A DNA stretch of 9,189 bases from DASXMX01 sp036794395 (GCA_036794395.1 DAIRGS010000277.1:1-9189), one strand, 5' to 3'. Positions 1 to 6,302 are shown, numbered from the stretch's first letter. The notes: a model not told the origin generated them from the sequence alone. Numbers and translations are program-made.

Positions 1-83
1 AACGGTATTGGGTTGGAAACCCGTGCCACTTAAATGCAATTGCGCTGAATCGCGCGCGGTCACCTAGCGAGCGTTCCGTCCAG

Positions 84-112
84 CAGATCCTTCGCTTGCG
101 CTCAGGATGACA
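84..112. repeat. Short palindromic dispersed-type repeat
   Basis: The segment contains ATCCT (87-91) and AGGAT (103-107) as inverted arms, with CGC/GCG pairing inside the loop. From memory, the sequence class 'GATCCTTCGCT...CTCAGGATGACA' recurs in intergenic DNA of many planctomycete, acidobacterial and related genomes. When translated on the minus strand it gives the recurring spurious peptide VILSASEGSA. Only one copy lies in this window, so its repetitive nature is recalled knowledge, not seen here. Confidence 0.5.
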
Positions 113-197
113 CGTCTTTCACTGGAACCAAGCGACTTGATTTGGCCTGTCGGCTTGACGCATCCATTCCCCCATTCCACCATGCGTATGCCTAACC

Positions 198-204
198 AAG
201 GAAA
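198..204 (+). promoter_or_regulatory. Ribosome binding site deciding the TIM-barrel gene start
   Basis: AAGGAAA lies four bases before the ATG at 209. Upstream in-frame ATGs at 182 and 188 have no such site and would add residues unlike the family. This picks 209 as the start. Confidence 0.65.
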
Positions 205-208
205 CACC

Positions 209-1042
209 ATGCTGAAGCTGTCCGCGTTTGCCGATGAAATTTCCGCCGATCTGGGCGAGCAGATCCAAACCTGCCGGGAGAATGGAATCACGCATTTTGA
301 ACTGCGCGGCGTAAACAATAAAAACGTCATGGACTTCGATGCCCCGCTCCGCGAGGAAATCCGCACCAAGCTCCGAGAGAACGGCATGGGGGTAATTGCG
401 ATTGGGTCGCCGATCGGCAAGGTGAAGATTACTGATCCCTGGCAACCACACTTCGATCGCTTCAAGCTCGCCGTCGAACTGGCCGAGTATTTCTCCGCGC
501 CGTTCATCCGCATCTTTAGCTACTACCCCTCGGAAAAAGGCGCGGACATGAAACCGCATCGCGAAGAGGTCCTCAAACGCATGGCGGCCAAGTCCGATTA
601 CGTCAAGAACCACAACGTCGTGCTCGTTCACGAAAATGAAGCCGACATCTACGGCGAAAAAGGCCGCGAGTGCGTGGACATCATGAAGTCCGTGAATTCA
701 CCGAAGCTGCGCAGCGCCTTCGACTTCGCCAACTTCGTGATCGCCGGCGAGCGGCCAATGGATAACTGGCCGTCTTTGAAGCCCTACACGGTCCATATTC
801 ACGTGAAAGATGCGGTTCTGAAAGACAAGAAGATCGTTCCGGCCGGCCAGGGCGATGGCGACATCCCGGCCATTCTGAAAGATGCCTATGCGAGTGGTTA
901 TCGCGGATTCCTCACCCTCGAGCCGCACCTGGGCGTAGCAGGACAGTTCAGCGGATTCACCGGCCCCAAACTTTTCAAAGTCGCCACCGACGCCCTGAAG
1001 GACGTTTGCAAGAAGCTGGAAATCCCGTTGCAAGTCGCATGA
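209..1042 (+). CDS. Sugar phosphate isomerase/epimerase-like TIM-barrel protein
   Basis: This is a 277-residue cytoplasmic protein of the xylose isomerase-like TIM-barrel family (AP endonuclease 2 fold), whose members isomerise or epimerise sugars, keto-sugars or inositol derivatives using a divalent metal. The expected metal ligands are visible in order at the barrel strand ends: Glu142 in HENE, Asp172 in FDFANF, His198 in HIHVKD and Glu238 in LEPHL. The N-terminus (LSAFADEIS) and the FELRGV segment near residue 30 are typical of the family. Length matches the family norm of about 270-290 residues. The start at 209 is set by the AAGGAAA site and by the family N-terminus. The next gene on the same strand begins 59 bases later, with no terminator seen between them, so they may be co-transcribed. 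The substrate cannot be read from sequence, and planctomycetes carry many paralogues. Fold and metal site are confident; the reaction is not. Confidence 0.88.
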   Translation: MLKLSAFADEISADLGEQIQTCRENGITHFELRGVNNKNVMDFDAPLREEIRTKLRENGMGVIAIGSPIGKVKITDPWQPHFDRFKLAVELAEYFSAPFIRIFSYYPSEKGADMKPHREEVLKRMAAKSDYVKNHNVVLVHENEADIYGEKGRECVDIMKSVNSPKLRSAFDFANFVIAGERPMDNWPSLKPYTVHIHVKDAVLKDKKIVPAGQGDGDIPAILKDAYASGYRGFLTLEPHLGVAGQFSGFTGPKLFKVATDALKDVCKKLEIPLQVA

Positions 1043-1101
1043 CGCCCCACCGACCAACCGTCGACCGTCATCGTCCCATTCCCGTCGCGTAGCAAAGTTG
1101 A

Positions 1102-2376
1102 ATGTCCATACCTTCTGAACCTAGCTTGAACGTCGAGGTGTTGCTTAGGTCTGACGGCTTCATCGGCTTGTCAGCGCCCGCACGGCTCCACGTGCCGTGT
1201 CCCGCGGAGCCGGCTGCATTCCGCACGCGTGTGAAACGTGGAGAGCCCGTCAGCGACGGCGCGCCGGGATGTCTTTCCCCTGTCGATGGAACCATCGCGG
1301 GCGCCTCCCGCGAACGCGCGCTGGGCGGGTCCGAAATCGATACGGTTATTGTCGAAACTGACCCCGGAACGAAAGCCTCTCTCGCCACGCAAGTCGCCTC
1401 GCCCGAGCACGCGAGAAAGATGCTGTCCCAATTGGAAAAGATCGAACGCCCTGAACTGGCCGATCGATTGGCCACGGCGGGCATCAAGGCCAATCGCTGG
1501 ACCGGCCCGGATTTTATCGCCCAGCTTCGCGAGCCGGCCCGCAAGCCGCTCAAGGCCGTCCTCTGCGCTGCCCTCGATCTCGACCCCGTCCTTCCCCTCC
1601 AGCAGGGCCTCGTCTCAACCCGCGCGACAGAAATCGCCGCCGGAATCATGGCCCTCGCCACGCTGACCAGCGCCGGTCGCGGCCTGCTCGCCCTGCCGGA
1701 AGACTCCCCAGCTCACGTCGTCGCCGCCACCCGCGCCGCTGCTGCTGCGACGGGCTTGCGCCTCTACCCGCTGCCGGATGAATATCCCCTGGCCCACCCA
1801 TCATTGTTGACGCATCGAATCCTCCACCGCCGTCTCCCCCACGACCGCCTGCCGACCGATGCCGGCGTCATCTTCATCGACGCGCCCATCGCCGTCGCCC
1901 TCGGCCGATACTTCCTCCATGGCGAACCCATGCTCGAAGTGCCCGTCGGGGTCTATGATCGCGGCCTGGCAAAGGCGCACCTCGCCTGGGTCCCCATCGG
2001 TACGCGGCTGCGTGATTTGCTTGTGGCAATCAATATCGCCCCAACGGCCGTCGACCTGCGTGTCGGCCATCTGCTTCGCGATCTCCACACCAGCGCCGAT
2101 GCGATCATCGGAGCCGGGGAACTCACCGTGCTGGCCGCCGAAGGCCACGCCCGCCTTCCCGCCGCCGCCTGCCTCCGCTGCGGCTGGTGCGTCGAAGCCT
2201 GCCCCGTGCAGATCCACCCCGCCGGCCTCCTCGAAGCCGCCCAGCAGGAAGACGTACTCATGGCCGATCGATTTGGTCTGCAATCGTGCATCGAGTGCGG
2301 GATATGCAGCTACGTTTGCCCATCGAGACTGCCGCTGCTGGGGGCGATCAGGGGGATGAAGGCAGAACGGCCGTGA
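1102..2376 (+). CDS. Divergent RnfC-like 4Fe-4S dicluster protein
   Basis: This 424-residue protein has the layout of RnfC, the soluble electron-input subunit of the Rnf ferredoxin:NAD+ complex, and of its relative PduS (cobalamin reductase). Residues 26-68 (PARLHVPCP, then VKRGEPVSDG and LSPVDGTIAG) match the RnfC N-terminal barrel-sandwich domain. Residues 225-310 (LPDEYPLAHP, then GVYDRGLAKAHLAWVPIGT) match the RnfC core and the SLBB segment, and IIGAG at 335-339 matches the usual IGGGP element. Two 4Fe-4S motifs close the protein: Cys357/360/363/367 and Cys396/399/402/406. It departs from RnfC in the flavin/nucleotide domain. The GRGGAGFPT-type loop should lie near 125-137 but reads TAGIKANRWTGPD, and the usual NGAECEP segment reads CAALDLDPV (155-163). 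No other rnf genes are in the window. The start at 1102 has no clear Shine-Dalgarno site and is uncertain. Electron transfer is likely; the partner and donor are unknown. Confidence 0.8.
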   Translation: MSIPSEPSLNVEVLLRSDGFIGLSAPARLHVPCPAEPAAFRTRVKRGEPVSDGAPGCLSPVDGTIAGASRERALGGSEIDTVIVETDPGTKASLATQVASPEHARKMLSQLEKIERPELADRLATAGIKANRWTGPDFIAQLREPARKPLKAVLCAALDLDPVLPLQQGLVSTRATEIAAGIMALATLTSAGRGLLALPEDSPAHVVAATRAAAAATGLRLYPLPDEYPLAHPSLLTHRILHRRLPHDRLPTDAGVIFIDAPIAVALGRYFLHGEPMLEVPVGVYDRGLAKAHLAWVPIGTRLRDLLVAINIAPTAVDLRVGHLLRDLHTSADAIIGAGELTVLAAEGHARLPAAACLRCGWCVEACPVQIHPAGLLEAAQQEDVLMADRFGLQSCIECGICSYVCPSRLPLLGAIRGMKAERP

Positions 2377-2417
2377 ACGGGGACCTTCTGAATGCATCCA
2401 AGTTGGGGACGGTCTGC
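2377..2417. other. Short convergent intergenic gap
   Basis: These 41 bases separate the 3' ends of the RnfC-like gene (plus strand) and the small membrane protein gene (minus strand). I see no hairpin followed by a T-run on either strand, so no intrinsic terminator can be called for either transcript. Confidence 0.6.
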
Positions 2418-2846
2418 TTAAGGGTACAGGACTGACTCGCCAGACATTAGCCCACTCGCTAGCACAACGAACGCAAGCGCTTCGGAAATGATGAGCGCGA
2501 GAATAAGTCGCCATGGCTGAGCCAGACGACGACGCGTCGCAAAAATTCCGAAAAACAGCGGCAACGCCAGAAATGCCGCAGTTCCCAAGACCCATGGTAT
2601 ATCAATCGCTTCCGTGACATAAAGCGCATTTCTGACGGGGTCGATTGCCCATAAAACTTTCTTGCCTTCGACTTGTTGAAAATGCCTTATCGCGATCGCA
2701 GACCAGATCAAAAGCAAAATCACAGTCGGCCACGGCGCAAATAGGGCCGTGAGGATTTGGGACTGTGTCACGGGTGAACCGCGCTGGGGGGTCTCGCGTG
2801 ATGCATAGTCAAGGGTTGAGTCCATCAGATGTCCCGCCGTCATCAC
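2418..2846 (-). CDS. Hypothetical three-helix membrane protein coupled to hemA
   Basis: I do not recognise this protein. It is at most 142 residues, with three hydrophobic segments at about 40-55 (PTVILLLIWSAIAI), 84-103 (PWVLGTAAFLALPLFFGIFA) and 113-134 (RLILALIISEALAFVVLASG). Basic residues (RHFQQ, TRRR) follow the first two helices, and there is no cysteine or recognisable catalytic motif. The most upstream start is a GTG at 2846, two bases after the hemA stop codon. An ATG follows immediately at 2843, and a third candidate ATG at 2825 has a purine-rich GGCGGGA stretch before it. The tight spacing argues for translational coupling to hemA. The DNA is visibly less GC-rich than its neighbours, which suggests a more recent or lineage-specific gene. 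Hydrophobic coding and operon spacing support it being real; function is unknown, and no role in heme synthesis is shown. Confidence 0.65.
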   Translation of the reverse strand: MMTAGHLMDSTLDYASRETPQRGSPVTQSQILTALFAPWPTVILLLIWSAIAIRHFQQVEGKKVLWAIDPVRNALYVTEAIDIPWVLGTAAFLALPLFFGIFATRRRLAQPWRLILALIISEALAFVVLASGLMSGESVLYP

Positions 2847-2848
2847 AG

Positions 2849-4186
2849 TCAGGGAATCGTTGACCTGTTGTCGCCTGTAGAAGGCGATGCGTGATCGTCC
2901 ACGGGCGGCTTGTACGCCTCAAGCTGAAACAACTTCTCCAACGCATGCAGATATTGCGCCGCCGGCATATGCGCCTGGTCGGCGTGTCTCAGCGCCTGCA
3001 CCGGATCATGCAGAAGTTTGTTCACAATCCGCCGTGACAAATCCTCCAGGTGCTCGCGCTCGACTTGTGACAAGTTTGGAAGTTTATTGACCGTGCGGGC
3101 CAGTTCTTCCCTGGCGATGGCGTGATAGCGTTCATGCAGCCGCCGGATTGCGGGGCCCAGCTCGCGCTGGCGATGCCATAAAACGTATGACTCAACGTGG
3201 CGGGCGACGACGGCATGTGCCGAGTCAATCACTTCCTTGCGCTGCGACTGCGTCTTTGAAACCACTTCCTGAAGATCATCCAGGTTGTATAGGTAAACCC
3301 CGTCAATCTCGCCCACGGCTGCTTCGACGTCACGCGGAACCGCGATGTCGATCAAAAACAACGGCCGATACCGCCTCCGTTTTCGCAACCGGTCGATCTG
3401 CGCTTTGGTGATGATCGCCTGCGTGGAGCCGGTCGATGTCAGAACAATATCCGCGGCAACGAGATGGTCGTCGAGATTCTCAAAAGGAACCTGCTGCCCG
3501 CCAAATTCCTCCGCCAGAGCAACCGCTTTGCTTGCGTCCCGATTGCACACCAGCAACCTGCCCGGCTGAAGGTTCCGGAAATGACGCAGCACAAGCTGAG
3601 CCATCTTTCCCGCGCCAATGGACAGCACCGTCTTGTCATCGAAGTGATCGAAGATCCCGCGCGCGTAATCCACCGCTACGCTGGCCACGCTCAACCGGCC
3701 TTCGTTCAGCGCAGTCTCATGCATCACCTGCTTGCCCGCCGCCAGCGCGCGCTGAAACAGCGGATTCAGTACCGACCCCGCCGCCGTCATCTGCGTCGAA
3801 GCCTCGTACGCCTCTCGCACCTGACCCAGAATCTGTGTTTCCCCCAGCACCATCGAATCCAGCGACGAGGCGACGTGAAACAGGTGCCCCACCATCTCCA
3901 GATCGGCCTTCTGGTAAGTGTGCTCGGCGAACTGCGACGCCGGCACCTGGCGGAATTCCGAAACGAACTCAATCAGCTCCTCGGCCCGCGGCCGCCCATG
4001 CACCGGCCGGGCCAGATAAAACTCAACGCGGTTGCACGTCGAGAGCAACACCAGCTCACAATGAGGAAACTGTTCCCGAAATCGCTCCAAAGCCTCCGCC
4101 CGCTGCTGCGCGTTGAACCCCAGCCGCTCCCGCAGGTCGAGCGGGGCGGTGGTGTGATTCAAGCCAAGTAGCAGCAGACGGTTCAT
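2849..4186 (-). CDS. hemA: Glutamyl-tRNA reductase
   Basis: HemA reduces glutamyl-tRNA(Glu) with NADPH to glutamate-1-semialdehyde, the committed step of the C5 route to heme, siroheme and other tetrapyrroles. It acts in the cytoplasm. The 445-residue length is slightly long for the family (about 420), the excess being a polar tail after residue 420. The N-terminal catalytic domain starts LLLLGLNHTTAP and contains the nucleophile Cys51 in LLSTCNRVEFY. The family's conserved HLF.VASSLDSMVLGETQILGQV stretch runs from His101 to Val123. The NADPH-binding Rossmann domain carries GAGKMA at 191-196, and the helical dimerisation domain follows from about 320 (Arg-Lys-rich, ending in ALEKLFQLE). It is the third gene of a minus-strand cluster, 63 bases after the HemX-like gene, and is followed after 2 bases by a small membrane protein gene. 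No Shine-Dalgarno site precedes the ATG; a 7-base tandem repeat occupies that place instead. Confidence 0.97.
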   Translation of the reverse strand: MNRLLLLGLNHTTAPLDLRERLGFNAQQRAEALERFREQFPHCELVLLSTCNRVEFYLARPVHGRPRAEELIEFVSEFRQVPASQFAEHTYQKADLEMVGHLFHVASSLDSMVLGETQILGQVREAYEASTQMTAAGSVLNPLFQRALAAGKQVMHETALNEGRLSVASVAVDYARGIFDHFDDKTVLSIGAGKMAQLVLRHFRNLQPGRLLVCNRDASKAVALAEEFGGQQVPFENLDDHLVAADIVLTSTGSTQAIITKAQIDRLRKRRRYRPLFLIDIAVPRDVEAAVGEIDGVYLYNLDDLQEVVSKTQSQRKEVIDSAHAVVARHVESYVLWHRQRELGPAIRRLHERYHAIAREELARTVNKLPNLSQVEREHLEDLSRRIVNKLLHDPVQALRHADQAHMPAAQYLHALEKLFQLEAYKPPVDDHASPSTGDNRSTIP

Positions 4187-4214
4187 GAAATCTGAAATCT
4201 CAAATTTGAAATCT
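4187..4214 (-). repeat. Four 7-base tandem units abutting the hemA start codon
   Basis: Read on the plus strand, four heptamers follow each other exactly: GAAATCT (4187), GAAATCT (4194), CAAATTT (4201) and GAAATCT (4208). On the coding strand they read AGATTTC, AAATTTG, AGATTTC, AGATTTC and run straight into the ATG of hemA. The third plus-strand unit, with the next base, forms the palindrome CAAATTTG (4201-4208). The repeat is strikingly AT-rich for this genome and replaces the usual Shine-Dalgarno position. Confidence 0.85.
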
Positions 4215-4249
4215 GGAAGGCAGTCCTGGCCATTAAATTCTTACCGAGA

Positions 4250-5083
4250 TCATCTGGTTGCGGGCATCAGTTGAACGGCAATCAGGATTCCAACCATCAG
4301 CGCGAATCCCACAACGCTGAGCATGGCGGTTTTTCGGCCGCGAAAACTCGGGTTGATTGGCGAGTGAAGCACCAGGGCGTACACCACCCAGGCCACGAAA
4401 GTCAGTATGACCTTAGGCTGCGCATACCAATCCGGTCCCAGCGTATTGTGTCCCCCTTTACCAAGGACACGAACCAGACCCATGACAAGCACAATCGTTA
4501 ACAACGCAAAACCCAGCGTCACCGCAATAAATGTAATATTTTCCAACCGCTCAAGGCTTCCCAGTCGCTGTTCCGGCGGAAGCCTCTTGGCCCGAAGTTG
4601 ACGGCTGGCGATCAAGTACATCGCCCCCGCCGCCCCACCCACCGCGAACGCCAGTGCGCCCCCGTAAGCCGTGACGCGATGAAGCCACGACCACGTCGTA
4701 TCGAGATATTCGTGCGGCTTGGCCCGCCCGAATATCGCCGCCGACACCAGCAGCAGAATCACGATCGGCATAATAAACCAGTCAAGCCCCCGCAGTGGGT
4801 GCGCCCGCTGCACATAAGCGACATACAACGCCAGGAACAACCCCAACCAGATCAGCGTGTCAAAGTTATCTTCCAACGGCAGCCAGCTATGCCGGCCCAT
4901 CGAATGCCAGATCAGCACCGCTACCCCCAAACACACGCCCCCGTACAAACACACCTTGGAAGCGAGCCTGTAACCGATGCGTTGCTTCCGAAGTCGCGCA
5001 AGCGAAATCACCCCGCCGACGGCAAACACGCCGATCGCGATAAACAGCAAGACGAGTTGTCCTTGGCTGGGTACGTCAGGCAT
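4250..5083 (-). CDS. HemX/CcsA-like eight-helix membrane protein
   Basis: This 277-residue integral membrane protein belongs to the CcsA/HemX (cytochrome c assembly) family. CcsA exports and presents heme for cytochrome c maturation, while HemX in Bacillus lowers HemA levels. Eight hydrophobic helices are visible at about 8-28, 43-61, 74-91, 101-118, 137-158, 184-205, 224-241 and 254-272. Family histidines that could bind heme are His60, His135 (WSWLHRVTAYGG) and His240 (YALVLHS). The DNFDTLIWLGLFLALY segment and the YAQPKVILTFVAWVVYALVLH segment are typical. The tryptophan-rich WGxxWxWD heme-handling motif of full CcsA/CcmC/CcmF is not present, which favours HemX. Its ATG overlaps the 3' end of the precorrin-2 dehydrogenase gene by 8 bases (ATGCCTGA carries both start and stop), so the two are translationally coupled. 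The family is confident; the choice between HemX-like regulation and heme handling rests mainly on the missing motif and the hemA neighbour. Confidence 0.88.
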   Translation of the reverse strand: MPDVPSQGQLVLLFIAIGVFAVGGVISLARLRKQRIGYRLASKVCLYGGVCLGVAVLIWHSMGRHSWLPLEDNFDTLIWLGLFLALYVAYVQRAHPLRGLDWFIMPIVILLLVSAAIFGRAKPHEYLDTTWSWLHRVTAYGGALAFAVGGAAGAMYLIASRQLRAKRLPPEQRLGSLERLENITFIAVTLGFALLTIVLVMGLVRVLGKGGHNTLGPDWYAQPKVILTFVAWVVYALVLHSPINPSFRGRKTAMLSVVGFALMVGILIAVQLMPATR

Positions 5084-5711
5084 GGGTCAGTTCAGGGTGC
5101 CGTTCAAAAAGCCAGCGCTTCAGACCTTCCAGGCCCTGCGCCCCGACGATATCGATCGCCTGCTCCGTCGCCAGATCCCGGAAGATCAGCCGGCGTTTGC
5201 CAATCTCCAGGTTTGCCGACCGGATGGCCGGCCTCAACTCTTTCATCGCCTCCGCCATCGTCTCCCAGTGAGGATCAAACGCCTTGCTCAACCGATCGCG
5301 AACCAGCGCCGACAACGCCGGGCTTCCCGCCGAGACCGTTACCGTCACGGCCCCGCTGCAATACACCGCCGGCACGATAAAGTTTCCGGGCTGGTCTTCG
5401 TCCACATCCGCCCGGTTGACCAGCAACTTCCGCCACAGCGCATCACGGACAACCGCCTCATTGACCTCCGGCCGATCCGTCGCCACAAAAACCAGTGATG
5501 CGTCGTCCAATACCGACGGCTGATATGCTGCGGTCACTCGTTCCACCTCCCCCGGCATATCCTCACAAAACTCCGGCGCAACACACTTCACCACCGCTCC
5601 GGCCGCCAGCAGCCCCCTCGCCTTCCGAGCCGCCACCGCCCCGCCGCCCACAATGACAGCCGTCCACCCCTCAACGCTCAGCATAATGGGATACCGCTGC
5701 GCCACAGACAT
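5076..5711 (-). CDS. Precorrin-2 dehydrogenase / sirohydrochlorin ferrochelatase-like
   Basis: This 211-residue protein matches the N-terminal half of CysG and stand-alone SirC/Met8p. These enzymes oxidise precorrin-2 to sirohydrochlorin with NAD+ and, in bifunctional members, insert iron to make siroheme. The family start YPIMLSVEGW is followed by the NAD-binding loop VGGGAVAARK (21-30), the acidic VAPE strand end (44-47), VFVATDRPEVN (74-84) and VNRAD (98-102). Asp102 aligns with the residue needed for both activities in CysG and Met8p. NFIVPA and SAGSPALSALVRDRL follow. The uroporphyrinogen methyltransferase half of CysG is absent and must be encoded elsewhere. It is the first gene of the minus-strand tetrapyrrole cluster. 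No Shine-Dalgarno site is seen before the ATG at 5711; the other early methionine, residue 10, would remove the conserved YP start. The product could supply siroheme, or heme by the siroheme-dependent route. Family confident, ferrochelatase activity unproven. Confidence 0.93.
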   Translation of the reverse strand: MSVAQRYPIMLSVEGWTAVIVGGGAVAARKARGLLAAGAVVKCVAPEFCEDMPGEVERVTAAYQPSVLDDASLVFVATDRPEVNEAVVRDALWRKLLVNRADVDEDQPGNFIVPAVYCSGAVTVTVSAGSPALSALVRDRLSKAFDPHWETMAEAMKELRPAIRSANLEIGKRRLIFRDLATEQAIDIVGAQGLEGLKRWLFERHPELTHA

Positions 5712-5737
5712 CCAATACTAGCGGAGGAGTTAGCCGC

Positions 5738-5890
5738 CGGTCTATCCCAGGGCTATCGCATATGACCCCTCCGACGCATAAAATGGGAGTGCGAGGCTCC
5801 TGCCGAGATTATGCTCAATCGAAAAACGCGGCTCGGCAGGAGCCTCGCACTCCCGCTGATCGTATACGCGATTGCCCTGCGGTCTATCCC
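5738..5890. repeat. 11-base direct repeat flanking the large palindrome
   Basis: CGGTCTATCCC occurs at 5738-5748 and again at 5880-5890, in the same orientation, on either side of the inverted-repeat element. It may be a target-site-like duplication or a fragment of a larger duplicated unit. The copies are perfect but short. Confidence 0.5.
5785..5854. repeat. 23-base perfect inverted repeat with 24-base loop
   Basis: The left arm at 5785-5807 begins GGGAGTGCGAGGCTCC, and the right arm at 5832-5854 is its exact reverse complement, ending GGAGCCTCGCACTCCC. The loop is 5808-5831. Outer imperfect arms extend it: 5748-5764 (CAGGGCTATCGCATATG) pairs with most of 5861-5879. From memory, the core 'CTCGGCAGGAGCCTCGC' is a dispersed intergenic repeat common in planctomycetes, often mis-annotated as small proteins. 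As RNA it would form a very stable hairpin on either strand. It lacks a T-run, so it is not a canonical terminator. Confidence 0.85.
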
Positions 5891-5960
5891 GCCTCCCAAC
5901 TGAACTCCATCGCATGTCACCGCTGCTACACCAACCAGCGCCGCGCTCGCCTCGTGCCAC

Positions 5961-5992
5961 GCAGCGCGCGTTAATCGCCATCGGCGCGCTGC
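5961..5992. repeat. GC-rich hairpin, first copy
   Basis: GCAGCGCGC (5961-5969) pairs with GCGCGCTGC (5984-5992) across a 14-base loop. Its right arm, extended through TTTT to 5997, is also the perfect 14-base reverse complement of 6073-6086 in the second hairpin. Confidence 0.75.
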
Positions 5993-6076
5993 ATTTTCAA
6001 CCCCGTTACAAATCCCTCGTATGTCATGCAGAGCAAATCTGTTACGATCCATCCTTCTTCGCCATCGCGGTCAAAA

Positions 6077-6112
6077 TGCAGCGCGCACCACCTTTTGATG
6101 CGGCGCGCTGCA
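6077..6112. repeat. GC-rich hairpin, second copy
   Basis: TGCAGCGCGC (6077-6086) pairs with GCGCGCTGCA (6103-6112) across a 16-base loop. The 12-base CGGCGCGCTGCA at 6101-6112 is a direct repeat of 5982-5993, so the two hairpins are related copies and could also pair with each other. Confidence 0.75.
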
Positions 6113-6302
6113 ATATCCCAGGCAGCCCCACGCGCTCCCATACCAGGACCCGTCGGTTATCACTCCTACGCGACGGTTAAAAAGCCATGCGTCTTCACAC
6201 ATCCCGATCGTCTATATTTTGTTGCGCACGAACGAATCCCCAAAAGCCGATAACTTCGATGTGACGCACCACCACGCACTGCTCCAACCACTCCGGTTCA
6301 CC

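Larger units (their letters stand above)
1..208. other. Intergenic region upstream of the TIM-barrel gene
   Basis: I see no convincing gene here. The stretch holds a small hairpin near the left edge (stem GGGTT at 10-14 with AACCC at 18-22), too short and without a T-run to call a terminator. It also holds a dispersed-type repeat at 84-112, listed separately. The plus frame of the downstream gene stays open back to 107, but that extension reads through the repeat and has no ribosome binding site, so I treat it as non-coding. Confidence 0.6.

Noticed and set aside
1..30. The 3' end of a tRNA or other RNA gene at the left edge
   Set aside because: The small GGGTT/AACCC stem lacks the T-loop GTTCRA pattern, and no acceptor or CCA end is visible.
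1801..2595. A 264-codon open frame on the minus strand opposite the RnfC-like gene
   Set aside because: It is antisense to a clear iron-sulfur protein, has no recognisable domain, and crosses into the convergent neighbour. Long antisense frames are expected in GC-rich coding DNA.
3464..4171. A 235-codon open frame on the plus strand opposite hemA
   Set aside because: It is fully antisense to hemA, with an Arg/Gln/His-rich low-complexity product and no ribosome binding site.
5785..5854. The large inverted repeat as a CRISPR repeat or a terminator
   Set aside because: There is only one unit with no spacers, and neither strand has a T-run after the stem.
5742..6052. Minus-strand open frames of 79 and 99 codons in the divergent intergenic region
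   Set aside because: Both read through the large inverted repeat (peptides such as ECEAPAEPRF and GRSLALP). I recall these as recurring false proteins made from that repeat.
5872..6180. A 102-codon plus-strand open frame in the intergenic region
   Set aside because: It has no ribosome binding site or family resemblance, reads through both GC-rich hairpins, and has an erratic composition.
6194..6220. A second promoter (TTCACA followed by TATTTT)
   Set aside because: The spacer is only 15 bases and the -10 box is a 4 of 6 match, too weak to report as a feature.
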